DNA of 36,360 nt from Bacteroidales bacterium (lineage in GTDB: Bacteria > Bacteroidota > Bacteroidia > Bacteroidales > Muribaculaceae), in contig JAAVFW010000003.1 in NCBI GenBank assembly GCA_014800535.1, positions 159,355-195,714 on the forward strand, written 5' to 3'. Below the pieces are notes generated by a model. It saw nothing but the letters and a program-made list of their open reading frames with translations, made no database searches and was not told where the DNA came from. The stretch's first letter is position 1, and the number at the start of each line of letters is the position of its first letter. Below, piece after piece: positions 26,140-34,229 of this stretch. A program made the translations under genes and the position numbers.

Positions 26140-26150
26140 ATAGCATTATC
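26118..26150 (-). pseudogene. Remnant of a radical SAM maturase 3' end
   Basis: On the minus strand this encodes DNAIIELMTQ-stop, matching the maturase terminus at 22034 (…DAIIEYIELMTQ-stop), with the same spacer to the OMP start. Only about eleven codons survive. It shows that OMP paralogue 2 was once preceded by its own maturase gene, now deleted. Confidence 0.75.
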
Positions 26151-26180
26151 AAAGAGAGTAATTGGTTTGTTTATTTCTTG

Positions 26181-26188
26181 CAAAGATA
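26181..26188 (-). promoter_or_regulatory. Promoter -7 box for OMP paralogue 2 / the cluster
   Basis: Minus strand TATCTTTG, matching TAnnTTTG and followed by CAAGAAATAAAC. No matching -33 element is visible. It would give a leader of about 95 bases that includes the maturase remnant. Confidence 0.45.
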
Positions 26189-26283
26189 AGTATTTTTTTT
26201 AAAACGCTAAAATAATATTAACAAAGAGATAAATATAATGATTAAGTGATTATCTGATAACACATTATGGCGCGTGGAAAAAG

Positions 26284-26456
26284 CAACCGTTCCACGGTTG
26301 TATGTGTCGGTGGGTCATGATAGCCGCCAGTTCCGCTTCACGGGAACAAGCGGTTATTCAAGATGCAACCGCTCCGCGGTAGTCCTTGACGCTCACACGT
26401 CAGCTCTACATCGCTTACGAGTGATGACAGGGGCTGGCACAACCTCGGAGAGGTTG
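26284..26456. repeat. Cluster of REP-like palindromes
   Basis: Three related hairpins: CAACCGT-TCC-ACGGTTG (26284-26300), an imperfect one with core ACCGC-TCC-GCGGT (26368-26380), and CAACCTC-GGA-GAGGTTG (26440-26456). Each has a three-base loop and variable inner stem. The sequence between them is G/C-richer than the neighbouring island. They resemble dispersed intergenic palindromes; I cannot identify a mobilising gene for them. Confidence 0.65.
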
Positions 26457-26657
26457 CTTCTTTAACAACCGGGGGAATGATGCGTTGACGGAGCCCTCGG
26501 AATAAATTTGAATGTGGATGAACCTTTGTGTGGTCAGGTATGTTTTATTAGTGTAACTGAGACATTCAGTATTACGGTTAGTTAACTGCTTCTTATTAAC
26601 ATACTGCATACTTGAATAAGTTCTTGAAAAAGTTGTTATTGTTGTTTTAATTAAAGA

Positions 26658-26686
26658 AAAAGAGTCGAAGTGATTTCGACTCTTTT
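26658..26686. terminator. Bidirectional intrinsic terminator after the WYL regulator
   Basis: A 12-base stem (AAAAGAGTCGAA / TTCGACTCTTTT) with a five-base loop, flanked by A and T runs. It lies 42 bases past the stop of the WYL gene. Confidence 0.85.
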
Positions 26687-26727
26687 CTTGTTATCGGCAC
26701 AATCTATCAGGCGAGGTAATTCAGCTC

Positions 26728-27621
26728 CTATTCATAAAGCGCGAGTGCTTCGCGCAGCCGCATGATGACCATAAGTCGTAATTCGCGCGGCTCAAGCACC
26801 TTTACTTGCTCTCCGAGACTGAGAATTTCGCTGACAAGGTCGTAGTTCAGTTTCAAATTATAGGTGAAGATTGAATAATCGTCATGTATCTCTTCCTGTT
26901 GCGACGGATGCAGCGGCAAGGCACGCAGATATTTCGCTTGTGAGGAGGTTGCTTTAAGTCTGACAGTTCTTGTGTCAGCCTTTGAACTTGTGACTCCGAT
27001 TATGTTGCCGAACACGTCGGATGATTTCAGGTCTTCAGGCATTTCAAACTTGTCGGGCAAGATGCGCATCTCCCTTATTCGGTCAAGGGCGTATGTGCGC
27101 AATTCTCCGCTCTTTTCGCGCAGTCCGAGCATATACCATCGCTGCTTGTATCTCTTCAGGAAATATGGGGAGAAAATGATATTATTTTCTTCGCGTGAGC
27201 GATTGAAGCCGGCGTATGTGAAATTTATTTTCTGATTGAGAGAGACAGCTTCGAGCACTATCGGCAGAAACCTTCTTGCAGAGGGCACATCTTCAACCTC
27301 AATACGCGCAGGGTCGATCGAATATTCCTTCATGGCGTTACTGATTGCCACAGAATCGAGCAACCAGTCGGAAAGAGTTTTGTTTCCTTCATCTCCCTCC
27401 TCGACAATATAATATTCCGCCGATTTGTTACATTCGATGAGAATATGAAAATTCTCTTCTATCGCCCGCCGATAATAGTAGAACGTTCGTTCAGGCATCG
27501 GTTTTCCGTCGGAAATTGAGGAGCGCAGCCAGAGTTCGTTCAGTCTTTGGCGTGTCAGTCTGCCGTGACGTTTAAGGGTATCGACAATCCAGATGTAGCG
27601 TGCAAGCTGGTCTTTTGCCAT
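26728..27621 (-). CDS. WYL-domain transcriptional regulator
   Basis: A 297-residue protein from the start MAKDQLARYI. The N-terminal region (1-65: ARYIWIVDTLKRHGRLTRQRLNELW…RTFYYYRRAIEE) is a winged helix-turn-helix. Residues about 118-185 are the WYL domain (NFTYAGFN…FSPYFLKRYKQRWYMLGLREKSGELRTYALDRI), with RWYMLG in place of the consensus triplet. The C-terminal extension has the usual WCX pattern. Such regulators sense nucleic-acid or nucleotide ligands and often control defence or DNA-damage genes. The frame extends to 27669, but that part lies inside the korAB terminator hairpin, so the start at 27621 is preferred. It is divorced from both neighbours by terminators; targets unknown. Confidence 0.85.
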   Translation of the reverse strand: MAKDQLARYIWIVDTLKRHGRLTRQRLNELWLRSSISDGKPMPERTFYYYRRAIEENFHILIECNKSAEYYIVEEGDEGNKTLSDWLLDSVAISNAMKEYSIDPARIEVEDVPSARRFLPIVLEAVSLNQKINFTYAGFNRSREENNIIFSPYFLKRYKQRWYMLGLREKSGELRTYALDRIREMRILPDKFEMPEDLKSSDVFGNIIGVTSSKADTRTVRLKATSSQAKYLRALPLHPSQQEEIHDDYSIFTYNLKLNYDLVSEILSLGEQVKVLEPRELRLMVIMRLREALALYE

Positions 27622-27641
27622 AATTGGAGAATGTAAAGAAT

Positions 27642-27673
27642 CGGGGTGTGTCGTTTCATGGCGACACACCCCG
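27642..27673 (-). terminator. Terminator of the korAB transcript
   Basis: A perfect 12-base stem (CGGGGTGTGTCG / CGACACACCCCG) with an 8-base loop, 35 bases past the korB stop. On the minus strand it is followed by ATTCTTTAC, a weak T-run. It overlaps the extended reading frame of the WYL gene, which argues for the shorter WYL start. Confidence 0.75.
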
Positions 27674-27707
27674 CGTTATTCATATAGAGTTATAGTGTAC
27701 TCAAGAA

Positions 27708-28745
27708 TCAGAGGACATCTTTAACCTCCCATGTTTCCATGGTTTTGAGAACCATGTCACGAAGGTTTTTGAATCCTTTCTTAGCCTGAACCTGGTCAAC
27801 CTGTTCCTGAACGTCAGTCTCGTAAGAGGGAGCGTCAACGTCGCGGATGACACCGATTGCGAGGGGAAGTTCATGGCCATCCATCAGAGCGAGCTGCTGC
27901 TGGAGGAGGTTTGATTTGCAGTGAGCGTCATGCACGAGCACATCGTCGAGTGTATAGCCGTCTTCACCGATAGTGATAGCTTTCAGACCGAAACCATCCT
28001 GCACAAGACCCTTTTCGAGGTTCTTGCCGAAGAGCATTTTCTCTCCGTGACGGAGATGGATTGTGTGGTCGTCATGAGCGTCGCGGTCAGACATGTAAGA
28101 ATAGATGCCGTTGTTGAAGATGACACAGTTCTGAAGAATTTCGACAACTGAAGCACCTTTGTGGCGAGCGGCAGCGGTCATGACTTCAAGCGAGGTGTCG
28201 AGAGCGACATCGAAGCTGCGGGCAAAGAAGTTGCCACGAGCGCCGAAGCATAGCTCAGCAGGCACGAAGGGGTCTTCGGTGGTTCCGTAGGGAGAAGATT
28301 TTGTTACGGAGCCACGAGCTGAAGTCGGGCTATACTGACCCTTAGTCAAACCATAGATACGGTTGTTGAAAAGGAGCAGGTTGATGTCGATGTTACGGCG
28401 CATTGCGTGGATGAAGTGGTTACCACCGATTGCAAGGCCGTCACCGTCGCCTGAGATCTGCCATACGGTCAGTTCGGGACGAGCAGTCTTGACACCGGTT
28501 GCGATAGCCGCTGCACGACCGTGGATTGTGTGCATGCCGTAAGTGTTCATGTAGTAAGGAAGGCGGGAGCTGCAGCCGATACCGCTGACAACGACCGTAT
28601 CCTTGGGAGCCACGCCAATCTTTGCCATGGCTTTATGAAGCACGTTCAGAATAGCGTGGTCACCACATCCGGGACACCAGCGCACGCTCTGTTCGTTTTT
28701 GAAATCGCCGGGGGCGAAAATACAAGTTTCTTTTTCCATGGTCAT
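27708..28745 (-). CDS. korB: 2-oxoglutarate (2-oxoacid):ferredoxin oxidoreductase beta subunit
   Basis: A 345-residue thiamine-diphosphate subunit. The ThDP/Mg motif is GDGDGLAIGGNHFIHAMRRN (from residue 99), followed by INLLLFNN and YGLTKGQYSPTS. Iron-sulfur ligands are CPGC (C24, C27) and C58, with a later Cys in EILQNCVIF. With KorA it oxidatively decarboxylates 2-oxoglutarate to succinyl-CoA and reduced ferredoxin, or runs in reverse for CO2 fixation in reductive branches. Its start overlaps the korA stop by four bases, so the two are co-translated. No separate ferredoxin-like delta subunit gene is adjacent. Confidence 0.94.
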   Translation of the reverse strand: MTMEKETCIFAPGDFKNEQSVRWCPGCGDHAILNVLHKAMAKIGVAPKDTVVVSGIGCSSRLPYYMNTYGMHTIHGRAAAIATGVKTARPELTVWQISGDGDGLAIGGNHFIHAMRRNIDINLLLFNNRIYGLTKGQYSPTSARGSVTKSSPYGTTEDPFVPAELCFGARGNFFARSFDVALDTSLEVMTAAARHKGASVVEILQNCVIFNNGIYSYMSDRDAHDDHTIHLRHGEKMLFGKNLEKGLVQDGFGLKAITIGEDGYTLDDVLVHDAHCKSNLLQQQLALMDGHELPLAIGVIRDVDAPSYETDVQEQVDQVQAKKGFKNLRDMVLKTMETWEVKDVL

Positions 28746-30598
28746 TTTCTGCTTTCAATATGTTTTTTAACACCGTCAACGATTTCTTTCACCATGAAGG
28801 GCTGACCTTCAATCTTGTTGATGCGCAGAATCTCTTTACCGGGGAGATGCATCTGGAGGTAGTCGGCAAACATACCGGTGTTAAGTTCGGCAACGATGAT
28901 ATTGTCGTATTTCTTCAGTTCGTCGAGTGCGTTTGCGGGCATCGGCATGATGTAGCGGAACTGCGCGAGAGCGATGGGAGTTCCGTTTTCGTTCAGCTCC
29001 TCGCAAGCAGTGAAGAGGTGACCGAATGTGCCGCCCCAACCAACGAGCACTGTCTTAGCGTCGCGGTTGCCAAGCAGTTCGATGGGGGGAACGTCGTAAG
29101 CGATTTTCTCGATTTTTTCGCGACGCACCTTGACCATCTTCTCATGGTTTGCACCATCTGTTGAGATAACAGAAGTCTTATAGTCTTTTTCAAGACCGCC
29201 GACACGGTGCATAGCTTTTTCCATGCCGGGGAGAGCCCAGTAGCGCACGAGGCTTTCTTCGTCGCGCATGTAAGGTTTCCAGCCTGTTTCAAGCATCTCG
29301 GGAGTAACGTAGGGAGGCTTGATTTCGGGGAAGTCCTGTTCTTCAGGTATTCTCCATGCAGAAGAACCGTTAGCGATGAAGGCGTCGGTGAGCAGGATGA
29401 CGGGAGTCATGTGTTCGATTGCGATGCGGGCAGCCTCAAATGCCATCTGGAAACAGTCTGTCGGGCTGGTTGCCGCAACGACACAGAGGGGAGATTCACC
29501 ATTGCGGCCGTAGAGAGCCTGCATGAGGTCGGTCTGTTCTGTCTTGGTGGGAAGACCGGTTGACGGACCGCCACGCTGAACGTCGATGACCACGAGGGGA
29601 AGCTCTGCCATAACTGCAAGACCGAGGGCTTCGCTCTTGAGCGCAAGACCGGGACCTGAAGTTGAAGTCACTGCAAGATGACCTGCGTAAGAAGCACCGA
29701 TTGCCGAGCAGATGCCGGCGATTTCGTCTTCCATCTGGCAAGCCTTAACACCGAGGTCCTTGCGTTTTGCAAGTTCGTGAAGGATGTCGGTTGCAGGGGT
29801 GATGGGGTAAGAACCGAGGAACAGCGGGCGTCCGCTCTTCTCTGATGCCATCACAAGACCCCAAGCTGTCGCTGTATTGCCGTTGACATCTGTGTAGACA
29901 CCGGGCTGCACAGCTTCTGTCTCAATGCGATAAGTCGACATTGAAGAGTGTGTGTTGTGACCGTAATCCCAACCTGCACGGATAACTTTGGCGTTTGCCT
30001 CGAAGACAGCGGGTTTCTTTGCGAATTTTGTCTCAAGCTTTCTGAGGACACTGTCGATCGGACGGTCGAAGAGCCAGCAGATAAGACCGAGTGCGAGCAT
30101 ATTCTTGCATTTCATCATGGATTTGGGGTCCATGCCTGAGTCAGCAAGTGTATTTTTCAGAAGCGTCGTCATCGGAACGAGCATAATCTTATCGGGATTG
30201 ATGCCGAGCTCCTTGACGGGGTCGTCAGTTTCGTAGAGAGCCTTTTTAAGGTCGGCGGGACGGAATGTATCGACGTCGCAGATGATAATACCGCCGGGTT
30301 TGAGGAACTTAAGGTTTGTCTTAAGTGCCGCCGGGTTCATGGCAACAAGAACATCGGCCTCATCGCCGGGAGTATGCACACCTTTTCCGATGTGAACCTG
30401 AAAACCGGAAACACCGCTCAGTGAGCCCTGCGGGGCGCGAATCTCAGCGGGATAGTCGGGGAAGGTTGAAATCTGATTCCCTTCACCGGCCGACACGTTG
30501 GAGAAGATGTTTCCTGCGAGCTGCATGCCGTCGCCGCTGTCGCCTGAAAATCTTACTACCACACGATCCAATGTCTTGACATTAGTATTAGGTAACAT
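28742..30598 (-). CDS. korA: 2-oxoglutarate (2-oxoacid):ferredoxin oxidoreductase alpha subunit (gamma-alpha fusion)
   Basis: A 618-residue protein. Residues about 10-195 are the gamma-type domain (VVVRFSGDSGDGMQLAGNIF, PDYPAEIRAPQGSLSGVSGFQVHIG). Residues about 225-618 are the alpha pyrimidine-binding part (GSYPITPATDILHELA, MEDEIAGICSAIGASYAG, TSTSGPGLALKSEALGLAV, QRGGPSTGLPTKTEQTDL). This fused layout and length fit the KorA group and not pyruvate oxidoreductases. It heads the korAB pair. The 181 bases upstream contain a hairpin and a TATCTTTG box but no clear -33 element. Confidence 0.94.
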   Translation of the reverse strand: MLPNTNVKTLDRVVVRFSGDSGDGMQLAGNIFSNVSAGEGNQISTFPDYPAEIRAPQGSLSGVSGFQVHIGKGVHTPGDEADVLVAMNPAALKTNLKFLKPGGIIICDVDTFRPADLKKALYETDDPVKELGINPDKIMLVPMTTLLKNTLADSGMDPKSMMKCKNMLALGLICWLFDRPIDSVLRKLETKFAKKPAVFEANAKVIRAGWDYGHNTHSSMSTYRIETEAVQPGVYTDVNGNTATAWGLVMASEKSGRPLFLGSYPITPATDILHELAKRKDLGVKACQMEDEIAGICSAIGASYAGHLAVTSTSGPGLALKSEALGLAVMAELPLVVIDVQRGGPSTGLPTKTEQTDLMQALYGRNGESPLCVVAATSPTDCFQMAFEAARIAIEHMTPVILLTDAFIANGSSAWRIPEEQDFPEIKPPYVTPEMLETGWKPYMRDEESLVRYWALPGMEKAMHRVGGLEKDYKTSVISTDGANHEKMVKVRREKIEKIAYDVPPIELLGNRDAKTVLVGWGGTFGHLFTACEELNENGTPIALAQFRYIMPMPANALDELKKYDNIIVAELNTGMFADYLQMHLPGKEILRINKIEGQPFMVKEIVDGVKKHIESRK

Positions 30599-30688
30599 GA
30601 TCTTATATTAGATTAGTTCTGTTATTTCCTCTTTGTGTCGGTGCCTGCTCAATTCATTCCGTTTTTTGTCGGGTCTGATATGACACAA

Positions 30689-30723
30689 GCATCGCGAATC
30701 CGATAAATATGGATTCGCGATGC
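30689..30723 (-). terminator. Hairpin between the endonuclease genes and korA
   Basis: A perfect 13-base stem (GCATCGCGAATCC / GGATTCGCGATGC) with a nine-base A/T loop, 57 bases past the last endonuclease stop. No long T-run follows on the minus strand (TTGTGTC). A TATCTTTG box lies directly beside it at 30730-30723, so it could instead sit at the 5' end of the korA leader. Confidence 0.6.
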
Positions 30724-30779
30724 AAAGATAATTAAGTTATTTCGATTGACCTAAACTTTCGTTATTTTTTTTCTAAGTT

Positions 30780-32588
30780 TTATCGAATCACTTGCTTTGT
30801 GGCTTTACCCCCTTTTACGAAGATGTAAATGCCGGGAGCGAGGTTGCGGTTTTCACAGCGCATGCCGCTCAGTGTGTAGATGATTGTGGTCTCTTCTTCA
30901 CACCAGCCGTCAACCTCTTCTATACCGACAGAAGGAGTCTCGCTTCGGGCGAAGAGATAGATTCCCTGCTGATTGGAGGTGTAGGCTGCGAAGCGCGGAT
31001 TCGATGCGTTATATTGCAGAGTGCCTATTTCGTCGCCGAAACTTATGGTGACAGTGTCGTCGCTATTGATTGACACCTCGACAACCGAGCCTGTTTCTGC
31101 GATTCCGAGACTCTTTGCTGCGGTCGTTGACAGATAACCCGCCTGCTGACCTCTGATGTCGCTGACACTGATGGTGTAGCCGCTGCCGGAGGTCTCGAAG
31201 CCGATAATGCCGGCGTTGTCGGGTATACTGCTTATGACATCGTCGGTGATTGTCACTGCATTATCCACAGCCTCGACATATTTTGCCGCAGCTGTCGCTG
31301 CCATCGGTCTGTTGGCTTTAATGGGAACAATGAGGTAAGATTTCTCAGTCGAAATTTCATCGCCGCTCTTGACTTTAGCCCAGTTGTCTTTGGTCATGTC
31401 GGTGTCGCCGTCGGGGTCGAAAGCAGTCAGGTAAACAGTCGTGACAGCACTGTTGAGAAGTATGCCGCCGACAGAAGCTGAAATGTAAGATTTCACTTCA
31501 GCTTTATCGTCGACGCCTGTAGCTGCCGGGATACCGATTATTGGAACTTCGCCTCCCTCTACGGTCTGCCATGTCTCATTGTCGAGTGTATAATGGAAGA
31601 TTGCGTTTTCAGGCACGATGTCGAACACCACCTCTGTCTCGTCCCACCAGCGGGCTCCGAATCCGTTGACAGCCGTAACGCTGTATCCCTCTCCCTTGGG
31701 TTGAGGAGCTGCGGGGCGATTGACAGCGACAGCCTCAGTCATATCGGCTGCGGTAAGCTCTTCGGAGCTTCTGCTGCCCCAGATATAATCGGCAAGTTGC
31801 GGAAGATCGATAAACGGATTTCGGTTTTTCTGAACTTCATAAATTGCTTCGTTGCGGGCAAGCTCGCGAGAGTCGACAGGGTCGTTTTTCGACCATTCAA
31901 GAAGCATTTCGTATGCCCAGGGCTTAAGGTTGACGTCGATTACGTTTCCATCCTGATCTTTCTCGGTCTCATACATCCATGCTGAAGTGTCGAGCCAGGA
32001 GATGTCGTTATAGACCGTGAAGATGTAGAAGTAAGTGCGGGCGAAGTCGCCTTTATATTCATCGGCCGGCTCAAACACTTTTTCACATTTCGCTCCCTCG
32101 ATTTCACCCCCTGTCTGCTGTGTGGGAGCACCCATCGAGGTGATTCCGTTTGTCCATGTGGGGTTGCCGCTGATAATGCCGAGTGGCCAGTTGGATTTGG
32201 CGTTGTTGGCAGAGGCGTTGGAGGGATTCAGATGCACGATATCCTTATAGGCGTTGTTTGAAGTTCCTCCCCACCATGATTTGGGCACAGAGTGTTCGAT
32301 GTTGAGTGTGGCATGACCGGTTGCAGTCGGTTCGATAGCGTTGCTGTAAATATCAAACCATATCTGTCGGCCGTCATATTCGCGCACATCGGTTTTTTCA
32401 AACGCACCCCATGTCTTATCGCCATAGCTGATTACGGTGTGGTTTGCCACCACGCTCTTGATTGCCCGGCGGAGTTCATCTCCTTTTTTTCCGGCAAGTG
32501 AGGCATAATACCCTTCCGGCGCCGCTGCAAAGGCGGCTGCCGGAAGAAGCATTGTTATTGCCAGACAGTTGATTGCTGACTTCTTCAT
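30780..32588 (-). CDS. Secreted endonuclease I family protein with C-terminal sorting tail (copy A)
   Basis: A 602-residue protein. Signal peptide about 1-22 (AITMLLPAAAFAA). The endonuclease I domain covers about 25-280. Its nuclease core is NIEHSVPKSWW (96-106, catalytic His99), then KDIVHLNPSNASANNAK (116-131). The family cuts DNA non-specifically with a metal and is usually periplasmic or extracellular. Residues about 295-510 are beta-rich accessory sequence. The tail VGIEEVDGWCEEE…YTLSGMRCENRNLAPGIYIFVKGGKATKQVIR resembles a type A T9SS sorting signal, so it is probably secreted. It shares TAATG with the upstream copy (one-base overlap), so the tandem pair is co-translated. Confidence 0.87.
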   Translation of the reverse strand: MKKSAINCLAITMLLPAAAFAAAPEGYYASLAGKKGDELRRAIKSVVANHTVISYGDKTWGAFEKTDVREYDGRQIWFDIYSNAIEPTATGHATLNIEHSVPKSWWGGTSNNAYKDIVHLNPSNASANNAKSNWPLGIISGNPTWTNGITSMGAPTQQTGGEIEGAKCEKVFEPADEYKGDFARTYFYIFTVYNDISWLDTSAWMYETEKDQDGNVIDVNLKPWAYEMLLEWSKNDPVDSRELARNEAIYEVQKNRNPFIDLPQLADYIWGSRSSEELTAADMTEAVAVNRPAAPQPKGEGYSVTAVNGFGARWWDETEVVFDIVPENAIFHYTLDNETWQTVEGGEVPIIGIPAATGVDDKAEVKSYISASVGGILLNSAVTTVYLTAFDPDGDTDMTKDNWAKVKSGDEISTEKSYLIVPIKANRPMAATAAAKYVEAVDNAVTITDDVISSIPDNAGIIGFETSGSGYTISVSDIRGQQAGYLSTTAAKSLGIAETGSVVEVSINSDDTVTISFGDEIGTLQYNASNPRFAAYTSNQQGIYLFARSETPSVGIEEVDGWCEEETTIIYTLSGMRCENRNLAPGIYIFVKGGKATKQVIR

Positions 32589-34201
32589 TATTTCATCATT
32601 ATTTTTGAAGTGGTGCTGTTGCTTACGATGATATATAACCCTTTCGGGAGGGAAAGATGACCTGACCCTGAGGCAACCATGCGGCCTGTGATGTCAAACA
32701 CCATAACAGATTCAGCGGCATCAATGCCTCCCTCAACCAATTCGTATGGCTGACGGCTCACGGGAGCTGAAACGATGCCTGTGGTGACACCGTCGGTTTT
32801 CACAAGCACACCATCCAGACAATATGTCGCGCTGTTGTCTGAGCCGCACCGTGCGCTTTCATATCGCCATACAAGACGTGCGTTGCCGGGATAATCGGAA
32901 AGATCGACCGATCCGCTTTCAAGCCAATAGCTATAGACAGGTTTGACACCGTTGGCGTTGGGAGTGCAGATTGCTGCGTCGATCTCTTCGAGTTTGTCGA
33001 CATCGAAGGTATCTCCGCGGAGGATATAGACTTTCAGATTGCTGTCTGAAACGCCGTAGGCTCCCTGGGTGCGGAAGGTCAACACGGTGCTGCCATTGTC
33101 GGGAATTTCAATTACAGGTGAAACAAGATAACCCACAAACGGACCGTTGCCAGTGCCTTTATACGCGCTTGATGACGCGTAATTATTGCCTTGATAATCC
33201 TTGATGAACCAACCGGAGAAGCTACCGCTGCCAATGCGGTTTTCCCAACCGAGGTTTTCGTAATATGAAATTTCCGATGCGCTGTCCCAGTCACAGTTAA
33301 GAAGGATTCCGTTGTTCTCCTCACCGGGTTCTGTCGGGTCGACAGGAGTGACAGGTTCGGGGTCGGTCACATCCAGATGGAAGGGAGTGTTCTTAAGGTC
33401 TCCCCAGATGTGACGGGCCAGAATCGGAAGGTCGATAAAGGGATTACGGTTGTGCTGAATATCGTAGATGGCATCATTACGGTTGGTCTCCTTTTCCGAG
33501 ACTCCATCGGCTTCCGCCCAGCGGAGCATCATCTCTGTGGCCCATTGGTTAAGTTCAGCTTCACCTCCTGAGACGGTGTACATTCGACCTCTGCCGTCGC
33601 CGGTTGAAGTGGCACTTTGCCAAGCGATATCGTCATAGACGGTGAACATGTAGAAGAACACACGCGCGAAGTCGCCTTTATACATGTCTGCGGGTTCATA
33701 AACCCTGGTGCAACCTCCGCCTAATCCGGTTTTGGGTGATCCTACAAAGGTCACTCCGTTGTCGTATGTCGGAGTGCCGCTCACCTCGCCTAAAGGATAA
33801 TTACCTTTGGCACTGTTTGCTTTTGAATCCGAGGGATTAAGATGAAACAGGTCTTTATAGGCATCGTTTTTGGTTTTACCCCACCAGGAGTTGGCCACTG
33901 AGTGTTCAACGTTCAGACCGCCATGACCGGAAGAGACGAGCACTTCATTGTTTGAGTACATATCCCACCAGATTGTCTTACCGTTGACAACACGGGTATC
34001 GGTCGTTTTGAAAGCTTCCCATGTGCCGTCGCTGTAACTTATCGCAGTGTGACGGGCAACAATTGCTTTTGCCGCTTTCCTGAGTTCTTTGCCACATTTT
34101 CCTTCCAGCGAGTTGTAATAACCGGCCGGATATGTTGACCATGCGGAAAGGATTGTGCCTCCCAACATGATGCTCATTAATGCTGATTTCAATAGTTTCA
34201 T
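32588..34201 (-). CDS. Secreted endonuclease I family protein with C-terminal sorting tail (copy B)
   Basis: A 537-residue paralogue of the genes on both sides. Signal peptide about 1-21. The nuclease core is NVEHSVANSWW (97-107, His100) with KDLFHLNPSDSKANSAK (116-132). After about residue 290 the linker is rich in Pro and Glu (TDPEPVTPVDPTEPGEE). A jelly-roll-like module follows (about 300-460: ILLNCDWDSASE…GWENRIGSGSFSGW…YLVSPVIEIPDNGST), like the cleaved-adhesin/choice-of-anchor-J type. The tail AAESVMVFDITGRMVASG…LPKGLYIIVSNSTTSKIMMK is a T9SS-type sorting signal. It follows copy C after 28 bases. Confidence 0.86.
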   Translation of the reverse strand: MKLLKSALMSIMLGGTILSAWSTYPAGYYNSLEGKCGKELRKAAKAIVARHTAISYSDGTWEAFKTTDTRVVNGKTIWWDMYSNNEVLVSSGHGGLNVEHSVANSWWGKTKNDAYKDLFHLNPSDSKANSAKGNYPLGEVSGTPTYDNGVTFVGSPKTGLGGGCTRVYEPADMYKGDFARVFFYMFTVYDDIAWQSATSTGDGRGRMYTVSGGEAELNQWATEMMLRWAEADGVSEKETNRNDAIYDIQHNRNPFIDLPILARHIWGDLKNTPFHLDVTDPEPVTPVDPTEPGEENNGILLNCDWDSASEISYYENLGWENRIGSGSFSGWFIKDYQGNNYASSSAYKGTGNGPFVGYLVSPVIEIPDNGSTVLTFRTQGAYGVSDSNLKVYILRGDTFDVDKLEEIDAAICTPNANGVKPVYSYWLESGSVDLSDYPGNARLVWRYESARCGSDNSATYCLDGVLVKTDGVTTGIVSAPVSRQPYELVEGGIDAAESVMVFDITGRMVASGSGHLSLPKGLYIIVSNSTTSKIMMK

Positions 34202-34229
34202 GCTCTATTTAGCTGTTTGTTGAGATTAG

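Larger units (their letters stand above)
26081..26727. other. Gene-free interval upstream of the RiPP cluster
   Basis: No credible coding frame. From left to right it holds the OMP2 leader with the maturase remnant (26118-26150), a promoter-like -7 box (26181-26188), an A/T-rich stretch to about 26270, a group of CAACC/GGTTG palindromes (26284-26456), about 190 bases with no recognisable feature, and a terminator (26658-26686). Base composition changes sharply near 26270, which marks the edge of the AT-rich island. Confidence 0.7.

Noticed and set aside
28760..29164. Plus-strand 134-codon frame inside korA
   Set aside because: It is a shadow of a highly conserved enzyme gene on the other strand.
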